Positions 33,188 through 42,900 of a stretch of DNA of 64,000 nt are shown here, one piece after another. The notes beneath the pieces are model-generated. The model was not told the origin of the DNA and did not search any database. It saw nothing but the letters and a program-made list of their open reading frames with translations. Origin of the DNA: Durusdinium trenchii (taxonomy: Eukaryota > Sar > Dinophyceae > Suessiales > Symbiodiniaceae); assembly GCA_963970005.1 (NCBI GenBank), contig CAXAMN010023328.1:116366-180365 (forward strand), given 5' to 3'. The position numbers were made by a program, and so were the translations under genes. Position 1 is the stretch's first letter. Every line of letters begins with the position of its first letter.

Positions 33188-36100
33188 CTAGAAAGGCCGG
33201 GCAACATCGCATGCCCGCCGGATAGGTCGCGAACTCGTCCAGTCGCGAACCAAAGATGCTACTCGATCAAGTGTTTCAAGGGAAATCGAAAGACAAAAGC
33301 CACCAACCGGATTGAAAATACCCAAAGAAGAGCGATCCATCCCTTCAAACAAAAGATCTTCAAAACCAAAATGGCGGCAAAAGACCTGCAAAGATTTCCT
33401 GACCGGGCGTAGGGCACTGGTCATCAAAGGTCGTGTAAAATGACGATCTACCGGGAGGAGTTCAAACCTATTGCTCGAGCTCATAAACATGGGGAGAGGA
33501 AGGCCCAGCTCCCGAACAAGGAGGAAAACCATCTCAAACCAGCTGATGGCGTATAAGCCAGAATCACCAACACCACAAACAAACAATCTGTTTATGATCT
33601 CGCGAATGAACTCAGTACCACCAGGGTGGTTGTGTACAAAAAAGGTGGTATCCCAGTTGATTGGCAATCGCTCTGTACAGGAAACTAAAAAAGGTCGTCT
33701 CTCACGGGTAGTGGTCAGGTCAAGGTGTCCCTGAGAGGCAGGCGCAGCAGCAGCCGCAGCGGCTTCCTGGTCCTGCACGAAGACAGCCTTGAAAAACCTG
33801 AAGAGAACAGCTGTGCGCTTCAGCATGTTTTCATGATAGCCAATTGCTTTCGTCCGAAGCTCCGCCAGCGAATGCGGCAGTGTTCGATTGGTGAATCCTG
33901 CCTGGACATCGACTGCAGAGTTCCATCTCTTAACCCAGTCGTGAAAGCCGTCTTCACAGCTTAAGTCCGTAAGGTGGGAGGGCCACCAATGAAATATCGG
34001 CATGCAATCATGTAAATCATGCAGCAAATCACGGATGCGAAGCCAAACATCTTGGTTGCTCCAATGAGTTGGTACTGACATGGAGGCCAAAAGGTGGTGT
34101 ACTCCATCAACTGTGTGTTTGGAGTCCACCCACAAAAAAGCCTGAACTCGAACCCGACTAAGCCAGTGGAGCGCTGAAAGAACCGCCGTTGCCTCCGCCC
34201 GCGGGATCGTCTGAGAGAGCCCACGGAGCCAGCCTGAGCTTAAGACCTTGCCAGCGGTAGCACTGGTAACGCTCCAGGAACACATGTTGAAGGCACTGAC
34301 GGGCCCTTTGTGACATGAGCCATCTGTGAACAAATGATGCGGTGACAAGGCTTCCACACATTCAAACGAGCTGATGTCATCTGGCAAGGCCGCCAAGGCC
34401 AGCCACCATTCAGAAAGCCACGGATTCCGTGGACACAGGAGGTGTTGCTGGAAAGCGCGAGGCCAGGCATTGATGTCCTGTGGCCAATCCGGAATTGATT
34501 CCCGAAGTTGAGCTTTGAGTGGGCAGTCCAACCAGTGTGTGACCGAATCAGGAACTCCACAATGGGGACAACCCGACTTTGAGACATCAAATTTGGCCTT
34601 CATGTCGTTGGCGATGAACGCCCCTGAATGCAAGGCATGTAGCAGTCCACGGTCACCTGACTCCAGGGTCTTGCCCTGCTCATACATCAGGAAGGGGTCC
34701 AAATCATGGAGATCTGTCATAGATTTCCGATGCTGCAGGGACGGAGCTAAATGTTGCAACCAAGCGTCCAGAAGAAGCATGGAAAGTTGTGACCAGTCAA
34801 CCAAAAGGACGTCAAAGGTGAGTCCGAAAGTTGTGGTGACATATGGAGGAGCCAGACTCCAACCCAAGGATTCACAAAGTACATGAAGCTTTGAAAAGGG
34901 CCCCGGGCAAAGCTTGCCTGCAAAAGTGAATTCAAAGTGTTGCCAAGCTGGCTTTATGTTGGAGTCTTTTGACACAAGACGTCGAAATGTTTGGAAGGTC
35001 CGTATCACCTGATAGAATCCAGGGTCAGCAAGAGGCTGGTGCGACAGGGTGAGCCGCAGTGCCGTGTTCACGCCAGCAGTCTTCTGCTTCAAGCATTTGC
35101 AGGCCATAGTACGGAGATGTCCAAGGTGACTGTCCGCAAAAAGACATGCTTCAGCTCCATACAGTGCTTGAGGCCAGAAAGACAAAGGAAGAATGGAGAT
35201 CTTCTGAGCAACTGGTGCACGGGATGCTGTAAGTCTTCCCCATTTAGCTTCCAATGATTCAAACCGAAGACGCAAGTGGTGATTCCGCAGCATATTGCAA
35301 AAAGTCATACTGCCGCCCAAGTCCCTTGCTGCAAAATTACAGGCCAATCCAAGAGTGCGTAGAGTATGCCGATCCGCTGTGTGGAGAGCCCATGTGAAGG
35401 TTTTGTTGGGATCAGCTTCCATCAACCACATGGCGAGGAAGGCCTCGTTGGCAAAGTGTGCTCCCACTACATCTTCAACTGTTGAGCCCATCAAAGAAAG
35501 ATTGTCAACGAAGCTAAATGAGTGGACATTTGGACGGAAGAACCTCATGTATATGTGCCAAGCATAGTTCAGCTGGACCATGCCGTAAACTGACATGGCA
35601 TCTCCTTCCGGTAGTCCAACCAAGGTAGTTGTGGCTTCGCTCAACTGGTCATGTACCAAAAAAGCACGTGTGCAGCGAGAGAGGAAATCCTTCCAAAGTC
35701 CTGTGACCTGCTGTGGAGCTCCCAGATGGTCAGCCAGAAGGAAGGTATGTTGGCGAGGGATCCGGTTGAAGGCTTTGATGAGGTCAGCGCTGAGCCCAAC
35801 AAGAGGACGTTGGTCATGGAGAGCAAGCTCTATATGACTCTGCAAGGTCCACCAAAGCTGCGTAGCCTCTTTGGTGGGCATGAAGCCAAACATGCAGTCT
35901 GGGGCATGGGCGGTCAAGAGCTTCAGGAGTTGACGAGATCGGATGGAACCCCATGTGCGGTAGACCTGGCTGAAGATCACAATTGGTCTGAATCCAGGGT
36001 CATGTGCACCTGCTTCCTTGGCCAGACAAAGCACAATGCCATGTAGCATCTGTTCCGGCCAGCCAAGTTGTTGGTCTTCAAGACGGTTGAGCCACTGCAC

Positions 36101-38830
36101 CAGTGTACCATGCCAATGATCCGGAAGGTGAAGGAGGTCGACATGACCAAGGCCATCAACTCCTTTAGCTGCGTGGGGCTTAAAGCGTCGAAGCCCTGCT
36201 TTCCATTGAGCAACTGTGATGGGTGGTAGTGTCAGTCGCAGCTTCGGAACGAAGGCTTGAATGAATCTGGTAACACGCTCCCAACAGTCTGCAGGAACAT
36301 CTGAAAATGCACACCAACGGGCTTTCCAAAATTGAAGAAGAGATTCATGGATCTGATCTGCCTTGTGGAGAAAACGGCGTTGGATCAGCTGAGCCCCGAT
36401 TTGACGTGCTTCAGGAGAGGCTATTTCACACACATTCTGGTCAATGCCAGAGACAAGAAGCTCTTGTCCATCTAGAGACCAAGTGGAGGTTCCCAAAGCA
36501 ATGTCCTTATCCAGCATAACCTGAGATGACAATGGATCAATGTCAAGTATTTCGTATTCCAGATCATCCCAGAACAGAGTGATGCGTTCAGGAGGGGCTG
36601 GCTTGAGATCTTGATGGAGTGCGAGAAGTGTGCGGTCATAGCGGAGGGCAAAAAGTCGCCGCTTCTGCGAGAGATGCCAATGCTCAAAAGAGCGGAAGGC
36701 CTCCAAAAAGACGTGGTACATGTTGTCAGCAATGGCAAAATTAGGTGGTGCTTGTGGCACTCTTGAGGGTGCAGCTCCTGTGTGCCTGAAACTATAGGTC
36801 TCCCACCAGCGACTAAATCCATGTCGAAAGCCCCGAGCTTTACGAATGGACATCCAGAGCTCCAGCCGAGCTGTCAGGGCGGTCGGATCCTGCCGATTGG
36901 CTTTAGCTGCATGCGCATAGCTCTGCAACCTCCGGAGCTGCTTAAACCAGTTCTGCACTGCACTGCCCACCTGATCTGATCGGAGTTGAACTTCAGAACG
37001 TCTACTTGGAGCACATGTTCTGGCTATTGGAGGTCGAAGATGCGGAGTCACTTGTTGACACCGGCCACGTTGATTGGATTGAAGTCTTCGGTCCGGTTGT
37101 CCGATGATATGGCCATCGAGACTAGCCTCAAGAGCTGCACCAAAAGCTGCATAGTCGGCAGTAGGATTGTCTGAGGCAAAGAGATGCTCACTGGGTGCTG
37201 AAGTCCAGGTGTCATCAACTGAGTCCCAAGGAATAGCTGAAGGGCGATGCCAAAAACGACATGAAGCCAACAAAGCAGGGACCTCTATGTCAACATGAAG
37301 TGAGGCGTGTTCAGGAAAAACATCTCGAAGACCAATGTCCCTCGCAAGCTCGATGAATTCCGGACTCATCCATATGTGGTCGCTGACTGCTGAGTGCTTA
37401 GAGGTTGGTTGAATGGTCCAACCCCAATGATCATGAGCAAACTGCTGCAAGTTTTGCCATCCCAGCCGTTGCCAGATGTCGAAAACTTCTTGATCCATGC
37501 AGTCCGAGTTCATGTCACCCAGAATGACCCTTGGGCCGGAGCAGCCAAAAACAATTTCACCACTGAGCACATGAAGAAGTTGATTGTTCAGCTGCTTGGA
37601 GTTTGGCCATGTCGGCCCTCGTGGGTAGCAGTAGACGTTGCCAACTGTCACCACCAGCCCTGGGAGCACATGACGGGTAGCTTGTAATCGGCCACAATTG
37701 TACTCCTCACTGGGACAAGAAAGCTGAAGTCGTTGAGCTGGAGGATCACTGAGGACGGAGACACCACACCAGGCCCCCGCCCAAGAGGAAGAGGGACGAA
37801 CTGGCGCTGCGGCTCCATGGAGGACAGTCGGAGCACGGCCCGCTGCACGGGCTAGCCTTCGGAAGTTCTTGGTGCAAATCGGCTGAGTGAAAGTGGACAA
37901 CTGAGTTTCACTGAATGCCCAAATACCTGGACCAAGTCCCAAGGCATGAACCTCCTTGCGAAGTAGTCCAGCCGGATTCGAAGTTCCTATGCGTAGCACT
38001 TCAATGTCTTCAGGACCTGAATGGCTGGCCTCCCCAATGCGTGAGCCATGAGGTCCAGTGAAAACATGAAGGACAACTGAAGCATCCTGTGCTGTCCAGG
38101 AATCTTGCCAACCACCGAAGGCCTGTCCATGGGGTCCGGCAAGAAAAGGCTGAGAGAAGGAACTATGGGGCCACTTCCTTGGCAGGAACAAAGAGCTAGT
38201 AGCAAGACCGACTGGGCCCATCTCTCCCGACTGAAGATCACAGTAGTTCTCGTGAGAGAGCCCCGTGCTGACGTAGGAGTGCTCAGCAAGGAGAGGAAGA
38301 CCCAGCGCCAGTGGCCAGCAACCAAGCCCCCAAATGACAATGAAAGACAAGAGCGATCGCAGCTCCAAAATGCGCAAAATACCAGTGAAAGGTAGCGCGA
38401 AAGCGAACAGCCAAAGGTGACAGCTAAAGTCATAGGTCCCACTAAGCATCCCGCGCAGGGACCCAGCTAAGGTATGCCACCATGAAGGGCGAAGGATTGC
38501 GTCATCAAATACCTGAGTCCTCGAACTGAAAGTGAAGATCATGAACAGCTCAACCACAAAGCTGCAGATCAACGAAACATACCCCTGGCACTGCCTCCGA
38601 GATGGAAGGGGGCAGCCCAGGGGGCCGTAGTCAATCCTCAGTGCGCTGCTTCTTTGACAAAAGAGCTTCAAAGCGCTGCATTGCCGAGTCAATCTTGTCA
38701 TCAAGATGTGAGCCCAAATCATTTCGAAGAGAAGCAAGCTGAGTCCCAACCTGAATGCCAGTCTGTTGAACATCTTGTCTAAGGACCCCCAGCTCCTTTT
38801 GTTGGCTGTCAATTGCACTCTTGAGAGCAT
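33188..38830 (-). CDS. LINE ORF3: endonuclease, reverse transcriptase and RNase H polyprotein
   Basis: 1880 codons; TAG stop at 33190-33188. Residues ~275-515 are an EEP (APE-like) endonuclease: WAFSETQLS (Glu308), VILGDMNSD (Asp439, Asn441), SDHIWMS (Asp484) and a terminal EHASLHVD where the usual SDH reads EH. Residues ~880-1150 are the reverse transcriptase: LSADLIKAFNR (motif A, Asp1016), VGLPEGDAMS (motif B) and SFVDNLSLM (motif C, Asp1109-Asn1110 instead of Asp-Asp). A CCHC knuckle, C-x2-C-x7-H-x3-C, is at 1421-1436. RNase H spans ~1495-1645: LFTDGSC (Asp1503), PRAEATAV (Glu1546), LWVDSKH (Asp1569), PSH (His1619) and Asp1641. The first 66 codons overlap ORF2; residues ~83-185 contain hydrophobic, membrane-like stretches. 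The true start is uncertain. Confidence 0.92.
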   Translation of the reverse strand: MLSRVQLTANKRSWGSLDKMFNRLAFRLGLSLLLFEMIWAHILMTRLTRQCSALKLFCQRSSALRIDYGPLGCPLPSRRQCQGYVSLICSFVVELFMIFTFSSRTQVFDDAILRPSWWHTLAGSLRGMLSGTYDFSCHLWLFAFALPFTGILRILELRSLLSFIVIWGLGCWPLALGLPLLAEHSYVSTGLSHENYCDLQSGEMGPVGLATSSLFLPRKWPHSSFSQPFLAGPHGQAFGGWQDSWTAQDASVVLHVFTGPHGSRIGEASHSGPEDIEVLRIGTSNPAGLLRKEVHALGLGPGIWAFSETQLSTFTQPICTKNFRRLARAAGRAPTVLHGAAAPVRPSSSWAGAWCGVSVLSDPPAQRLQLSCPSEEYNCGRLQATRHVLPGLVVTVGNVYCYPRGPTWPNSKQLNNQLLHVLSGEIVFGCSGPRVILGDMNSDCMDQEVFDIWQRLGWQNLQQFAHDHWGWTIQPTSKHSAVSDHIWMSPEFIELARDIGLRDVFPEHASLHVDIEVPALLASCRFWHRPSAIPWDSVDDTWTSAPSEHLFASDNPTADYAAFGAALEASLDGHIIGQPDRRLQSNQRGRCQQVTPHLRPPIARTCAPSRRSEVQLRSDQVGSAVQNWFKQLRRLQSYAHAAKANRQDPTALTARLELWMSIRKARGFRHGFSRWWETYSFRHTGAAPSRVPQAPPNFAIADNMYHVFLEAFRSFEHWHLSQKRRLFALRYDRTLLALHQDLKPAPPERITLFWDDLEYEILDIDPLSSQVMLDKDIALGTSTWSLDGQELLVSGIDQNVCEIASPEARQIGAQLIQRRFLHKADQIHESLLQFWKARWCAFSDVPADCWERVTRFIQAFVPKLRLTLPPITVAQWKAGLRRFKPHAAKGVDGLGHVDLLHLPDHWHGTLVQWLNRLEDQQLGWPEQMLHGIVLCLAKEAGAHDPGFRPIVIFSQVYRTWGSIRSRQLLKLLTAHAPDCMFGFMPTKEATQLWWTLQSHIELALHDQRPLVGLSADLIKAFNRIPRQHTFLLADHLGAPQQVTGLWKDFLSRCTRAFLVHDQLSEATTTLVGLPEGDAMSVYGMVQLNYAWHIYMRFFRPNVHSFSFVDNLSLMGSTVEDVVGAHFANEAFLAMWLMEADPNKTFTWALHTADRHTLRTLGLACNFAARDLGGSMTFCNMLRNHHLRLRFESLEAKWGRLTASRAPVAQKISILPLSFWPQALYGAEACLFADSHLGHLRTMACKCLKQKTAGVNTALRLTLSHQPLADPGFYQVIRTFQTFRRLVSKDSNIKPAWQHFEFTFAGKLCPGPFSKLHVLCESLGWSLAPPYVTTTFGLTFDVLLVDWSQLSMLLLDAWLQHLAPSLQHRKSMTDLHDLDPFLMYEQGKTLESGDRGLLHALHSGAFIANDMKAKFDVSKSGCPHCGVPDSVTHWLDCPLKAQLRESIPDWPQDINAWPRAFQQHLLCPRNPWLSEWWLALAALPDDISSFECVEALSPHHLFTDGSCHKGPVSAFNMCSWSVTSATAGKVLSSGWLRGLSQTIPRAEATAVLSALHWLSRVRVQAFLWVDSKHTVDGVHHLLASMSVPTHWSNQDVWLRIRDLLHDLHDCMPIFHWWPSHLTDLSCEDGFHDWVKRWNSAVDVQAGFTNRTLPHSLAELRTKAIGYHENMLKRTAVLFRFFKAVFVQDQEAAAAAAAPASQGHLDLTTTRERRPFLVSCTERLPINWDTTFFVHNHPGGTEFIREIINRLFVCGVGDSGLYAISWFEMVFLLVRELGLPLPMFMSSSNRFELLPVDRHFTRPLMTSALRPVRKSLQVFCRHFGFEDLLFEGMDRSSLGIFNPVGGFCLSISLETLDRVASLVRDWTSSRPIRRACDVARPF

Positions 38831-39989
38831 TGGAAGCCTGCTCCTGTTGGGTCATTCGCTGATTGGCCTGAGTGAACCATTTTTGGAACTGATCACCTTG
38901 TGCACGGACTTCTTGAAGACCAGCCTCGAGCTTGGAGAATCGCTGGTCTACAATCGGTGAAGAGGTAGAACCAGATGCAGCTGGCATGTTCTGGATTTCC
39001 TTGAGGACCTCCGTGCGGACTGAATCTTGCAGTTTCTGGGCCACTTCATCGATGTGCTTTGTGTCCGGCTTAGTTGCTGGAAGAGCAATTTTAGCATGAT
39101 ATGCACTCCAAGGATCTGTGGCTAGCCAGGGGTCAGTGTCTGGCTTGACGGCCCCAGTGGCATGCGCTTGAATGTGCCGCTGGGTACGTCGAGAGGCTGC
39201 AAGCAAACAAGTGGGCGCCGGGCCGGAGTTGTGCTCCTTGACAAGCGTGATGAGGATGTCCCGTCCAAAGGCATGAACTGAAGGTGTTGGCGGTGCCGAT
39301 GAGGCCCCAACATTCCAGCTAGCCCCTTCCGAGCTACCCCTTGAGGGCTGAAGTGGCCGTGCACGCCATTTGATCTCTTTCAGGAATTTGGCAAGAGTTG
39401 CTCGTTGTAGTCCATGTGGCAAAGGGTGCAGCCGATAGATCTGAGTGATCCGCACCTGAACAAACTCAGCATTGGGTCGCAGGGCTTCATGAACTGTCTG
39501 CTCATGCTTGGCCTGAACACGCAGTCCATAGCGAGATTTGAGTCTCACCAGTGCCATGGCTTCCGGTGTGGTTCTCAGTAAATGAAGAGCGCGATCAGCA
39601 TCTCCTTGCGGAATCCAGACAACTGCATAACCAGGATGTGCTGAGCGTGTGGCCTCATCCCTTGGTTCAAAGTAGATGCCAGTCTGATTGACCCGAAGCA
39701 CGGCTGCTGCCACATCTGCAAGGATACGAAGGAAGGCCGTGAACAAATCTGCTTGAGCTGCCTCACAAGTGGAGCCTGCCAGAAGAGTGAACCTGCGTGA
39801 CCACACTTCTTGTAGTACTTGATCAGGTGTTTCATCGACAGGTGGGTGATAAAATCCACAGCGAGTGCCATCAGGACAAGGAGAAGCTCGACACAGCCGC
39901 AAAGCCGGCACCATGGTCAATAGGTGCTTGACTGGTGATTTGACAAAATCAGACCAATCCAATGCCAATTCATCGCGAAAGATGGCCAA
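38631..39989 (-). CDS. LINE ORF2: CCCH zinc finger and coiled-coil ORF1p-like protein
   Basis: 452 codons; TGA at 38633-38631. The frame is already open upstream of the nominal TTG start and reads back as coherent protein (PYGIFIFGPHDGHLKLAIFR) to about 40040, so it is probably the continuation of ORF1 through a frameshift. Residues 33-48 fit a CCCH finger, C-x4-C-x5-C-x3-H (CRASPCPDGTRCGFYH). Residues ~95-260 look globular, perhaps RRM-like (weak). A DPWLATDPWSAY motif lies near 286-298. Residues ~345-445 form a long Gln/Leu-rich coiled coil, as in LINE ORF1 proteins that coat RNA and trimerise. It overlaps ORF3 by 200 bp. Confidence 0.8.
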   Translation of the reverse strand: MAIFRDELALDWSDFVKSPVKHLLTMVPALRLCRASPCPDGTRCGFYHPPVDETPDQVLQEVWSRRFTLLAGSTCEAAQADLFTAFLRILADVAAAVLRVNQTGIYFEPRDEATRSAHPGYAVVWIPQGDADRALHLLRTTPEAMALVRLKSRYGLRVQAKHEQTVHEALRPNAEFVQVRITQIYRLHPLPHGLQRATLAKFLKEIKWRARPLQPSRGSSEGASWNVGASSAPPTPSVHAFGRDILITLVKEHNSGPAPTCLLAASRRTQRHIQAHATGAVKPDTDPWLATDPWSAYHAKIALPATKPDTKHIDEVAQKLQDSVRTEVLKEIQNMPAASGSTSSPIVDQRFSKLEAGLQEVRAQGDQFQKWFTQANQRMTQQEQASNALKSAIDSQQKELGVLRQDVQQTGIQVGTQLASLRNDLGSHLDDKIDSAMQRFEALLSKKQRTED

Positions 39990-42900
39990 CTTAAGATGAC
40001 CATCGTGGGGGCCAAAGATGAAGATGCCATAGGGTCTGGAGGCCCTGCCCGAACAACCGAGACGTCGCCCAACTGAAGTAGAGCTCCTCGGATGAGCGCA
40101 GGGTCATCTGTTGCCGTGTAAGTGGCGGGGAAACGAAGCTCACCAACCTTGGCCACCCCTCGTTCTGCTGTTGGAACTTCCTCAACAATGAGCAAAGCAA
40201 GAGCCAGCGCTGAAATGGATTTGGCTTGTTGGATGAATGGCATGGCTTCAGCTTTGGTACATAGCGCAATCCCTCTGGCATCATTGTAGACATCAGCGAA
40301 GGCAATCTGAGGGATTGAATTACCATCAGCATCACGGAAGTGATTTAGATGGAGCTGCAATTGGCTAGGATCAGGAACTGCAGGAATCTCAATGGCATGC
40401 TTTTCCTTCTTGCGTTCTCGTGGGAGGTTGGCACCATGCTTTTCCTTTGCTCTCTTTTCGATGTGGGCTTGAAGCTCCCAAGCAAGGACAAACTTGAACT
40501 GCTTTTTGCCTTGCATGGCGACCCCTTTCAGAGCCTGCCATGGATTCTTGGCCGTCATGGCTGCTGCGAGCTTGTCAGAGCCCAATGCTGTGATGGCATC
40601 TCCTGCACGTTCGAAAGCACTGTTGGCGGGGACACCTTTGCTAATAAGGATCTGAGCCAATTCACCTTGGAGACCAGAAACTTCAGGTCCACCCGGGGAA
40701 TGTGCACTAAAGGGAAAATGTCCAAGAAGCCATTCATGCAGCTGCTGGATCTGGGCATCATCGAATGTGCCTGTCAGGCCCAAGATGGAGGCGGCATGAG
40801 CCAAAAGAATTGTGCCACATGAATGGTTATCATCCTGATGGATCAACCGACGATGTTTGAGGCCTGAATACTCCGTCTGCAGGAGAGAAGCCAATTTCTG
40901 AGCAAGATGGGTCATAGCCGCCGTCATGTAGCCCGCAATGCCATCCAGATAGAACCATTCCCATCCGGAGGGACTGTCTCTGCCATAGAGCAAGGCCCAA
41001 TGGTGCCGATGAGCAAGCGGTGCCAGAACCTCTCCGACGTTGTCCTCAACTTGCTGAGGAAGGCCTGTCACTTGGAAATCTGAGTCCATCCAAAGGGCTT
41101 TGAGGCACCATGGTTGTGGTGAACTGCCATAACATTGCTGAATCCAGTCATGCAGGACCTGATCAATGATGTGCGAGCCCAAGCCGCAAGTTGCTCCTCC
41201 CGGACCTGAGTGACCAGGAACGTCATGAGAACTCTGCATGCCTGCCGGATCCATCGAGATTGACGGAAAGCTATTCTCCTCAAGGATAGTAAAGCGCCCT
41301 GAGGTCCAAAGGCGGGTGTCTCCACCAAAGAGTCGACCATCGTCATCAACCACGAATCTCTCATAGTTGAAGCCATGCTCTCTCATGCATTCAAACAGGA
41401 AAGTACCGGCTGGTACGCAGGAGATGAAGAACTGAGCATCTGTTGAGCTTCCACATTGAAGACCAATCATCAACAATCCCTGAGGTGACGCTGTGCGCCG
41501 TCTCTTTGGCTGTCTCTCCAATTGAAGGTCAGCTTGAGAAGCAAGGTGATGCAAATCGTCTTGCGAAGAGAGGAGAAAATCACCAGCTCGTACAAGTTGA
41601 GTATACCCCCAGTCTAATGTGATCCGCTCTGCCTGCAGAAAACTACCAATGGTCGTGGCCGTGGCCGCAAAGATGGAAAGCGTGGAGCCATCTTCAGCCT
41701 TGATGTCCAGACGCGTTGGCGGGCAAGACATAGGGGAGGGAATCAAGAGCCGGTAGGAATCCTTGACAAAGTTGCCATACTTTTCAATGACCTCAAGTGG
41801 GTGGATGAAGGCCAATTTATCAATATGCTGTCCTGCACCTGCAAGGAGCGAGGCAAAGGTCCAAAGCACTTGCAAAGGTGCTGCAGCATTGCCCAACAAA
41901 CATAGTGCGGCCCGTCCTGTGGCATGAATTTGAAACTGTGGTGGCATGCTCATAAGGGCCCCCAACTCAGTCGGATGAAGTAGCCGCGGAACATAGGTGT
42001 CAGCATCCACCACAAAGAAGGCACGAAGTCCCTTCTGCTGGAGCGTAGTCTGATTAAACGCAGCCGAGCGGCATCCACAAGGACAAGGGTCAAATTGGCT
42101 GCCATAGGCGTGAAGCACTACCGGGCATTGATCGTGCCCTTCCAGCAGTCGCTTGTCCGTGCCGTAGCTCTTGTCCATGTAGTATCGGAGTTCGTCAACC
42201 CGCAACTGAAGATTACTGATCACCATTTCATCCCAACTCCCCAAAAAAGGAAGGACCTCCGAGACTTTGGGGGGAGGCATAATTTCAGGCCAAGGGCACA
42301 ATGGGAAGCCACTCCATTCAACTGGTCGAAGGAGACAGTACCATCGCGATCGCTTCATTGGCCATTGATGGTGAAGGTGCAGGATGGTTTGATCGATCTG
42401 CCAACCCATCTTCGAGGCCAAATGAGAGAGCTCCTGCTGGAGAAGGTCATCTTCCTGAACGGCCGGAACGCATTCCAGTAGAACAGCCTGTGGCTGTAAG
42501 AGGAATAAGCAATCCATCAATTTGTGAAAGGTCTGTGCCCTGCAATCCTGAAAGTGCAAACGATGTCCCTGAAGGCTGAAGGGCTGGCAGGGAAATCCTG
42601 CTAGTGCAGTAAAGCTCTGATTGGTATGTCGAAGCTCCAAATGCAGCTTTTCTACACTATCTAAATCCCCAAGATCGGCTTCGAAAACCGGTTTTGCTGA
42701 ACACTGTCGAAGATGTTGCGAGGCCAACCAATTCGAATCCAAGGAGCTAACTGTGGTGGTGCCCATGAAACCGGTAGCAAACCCCATAGCTCCAGTTCCG
42801 GCACAAAGCTCCAAGACATTTCGAGAGAAAGCCTCAGTGGTATGAACAGCTTCAAAGATGTCCGAAGAGTCAACCGCCAGTGTCAGCGGATCCGTTGAGA

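Noticed and set aside
33471..42900. Many plus-strand open frames inside the LINE (for example 35651-36046, 40349-40822, 42095-42481)
   Set aside because: Shadows of the minus-strand LINE proteins, whose motifs are unambiguous.
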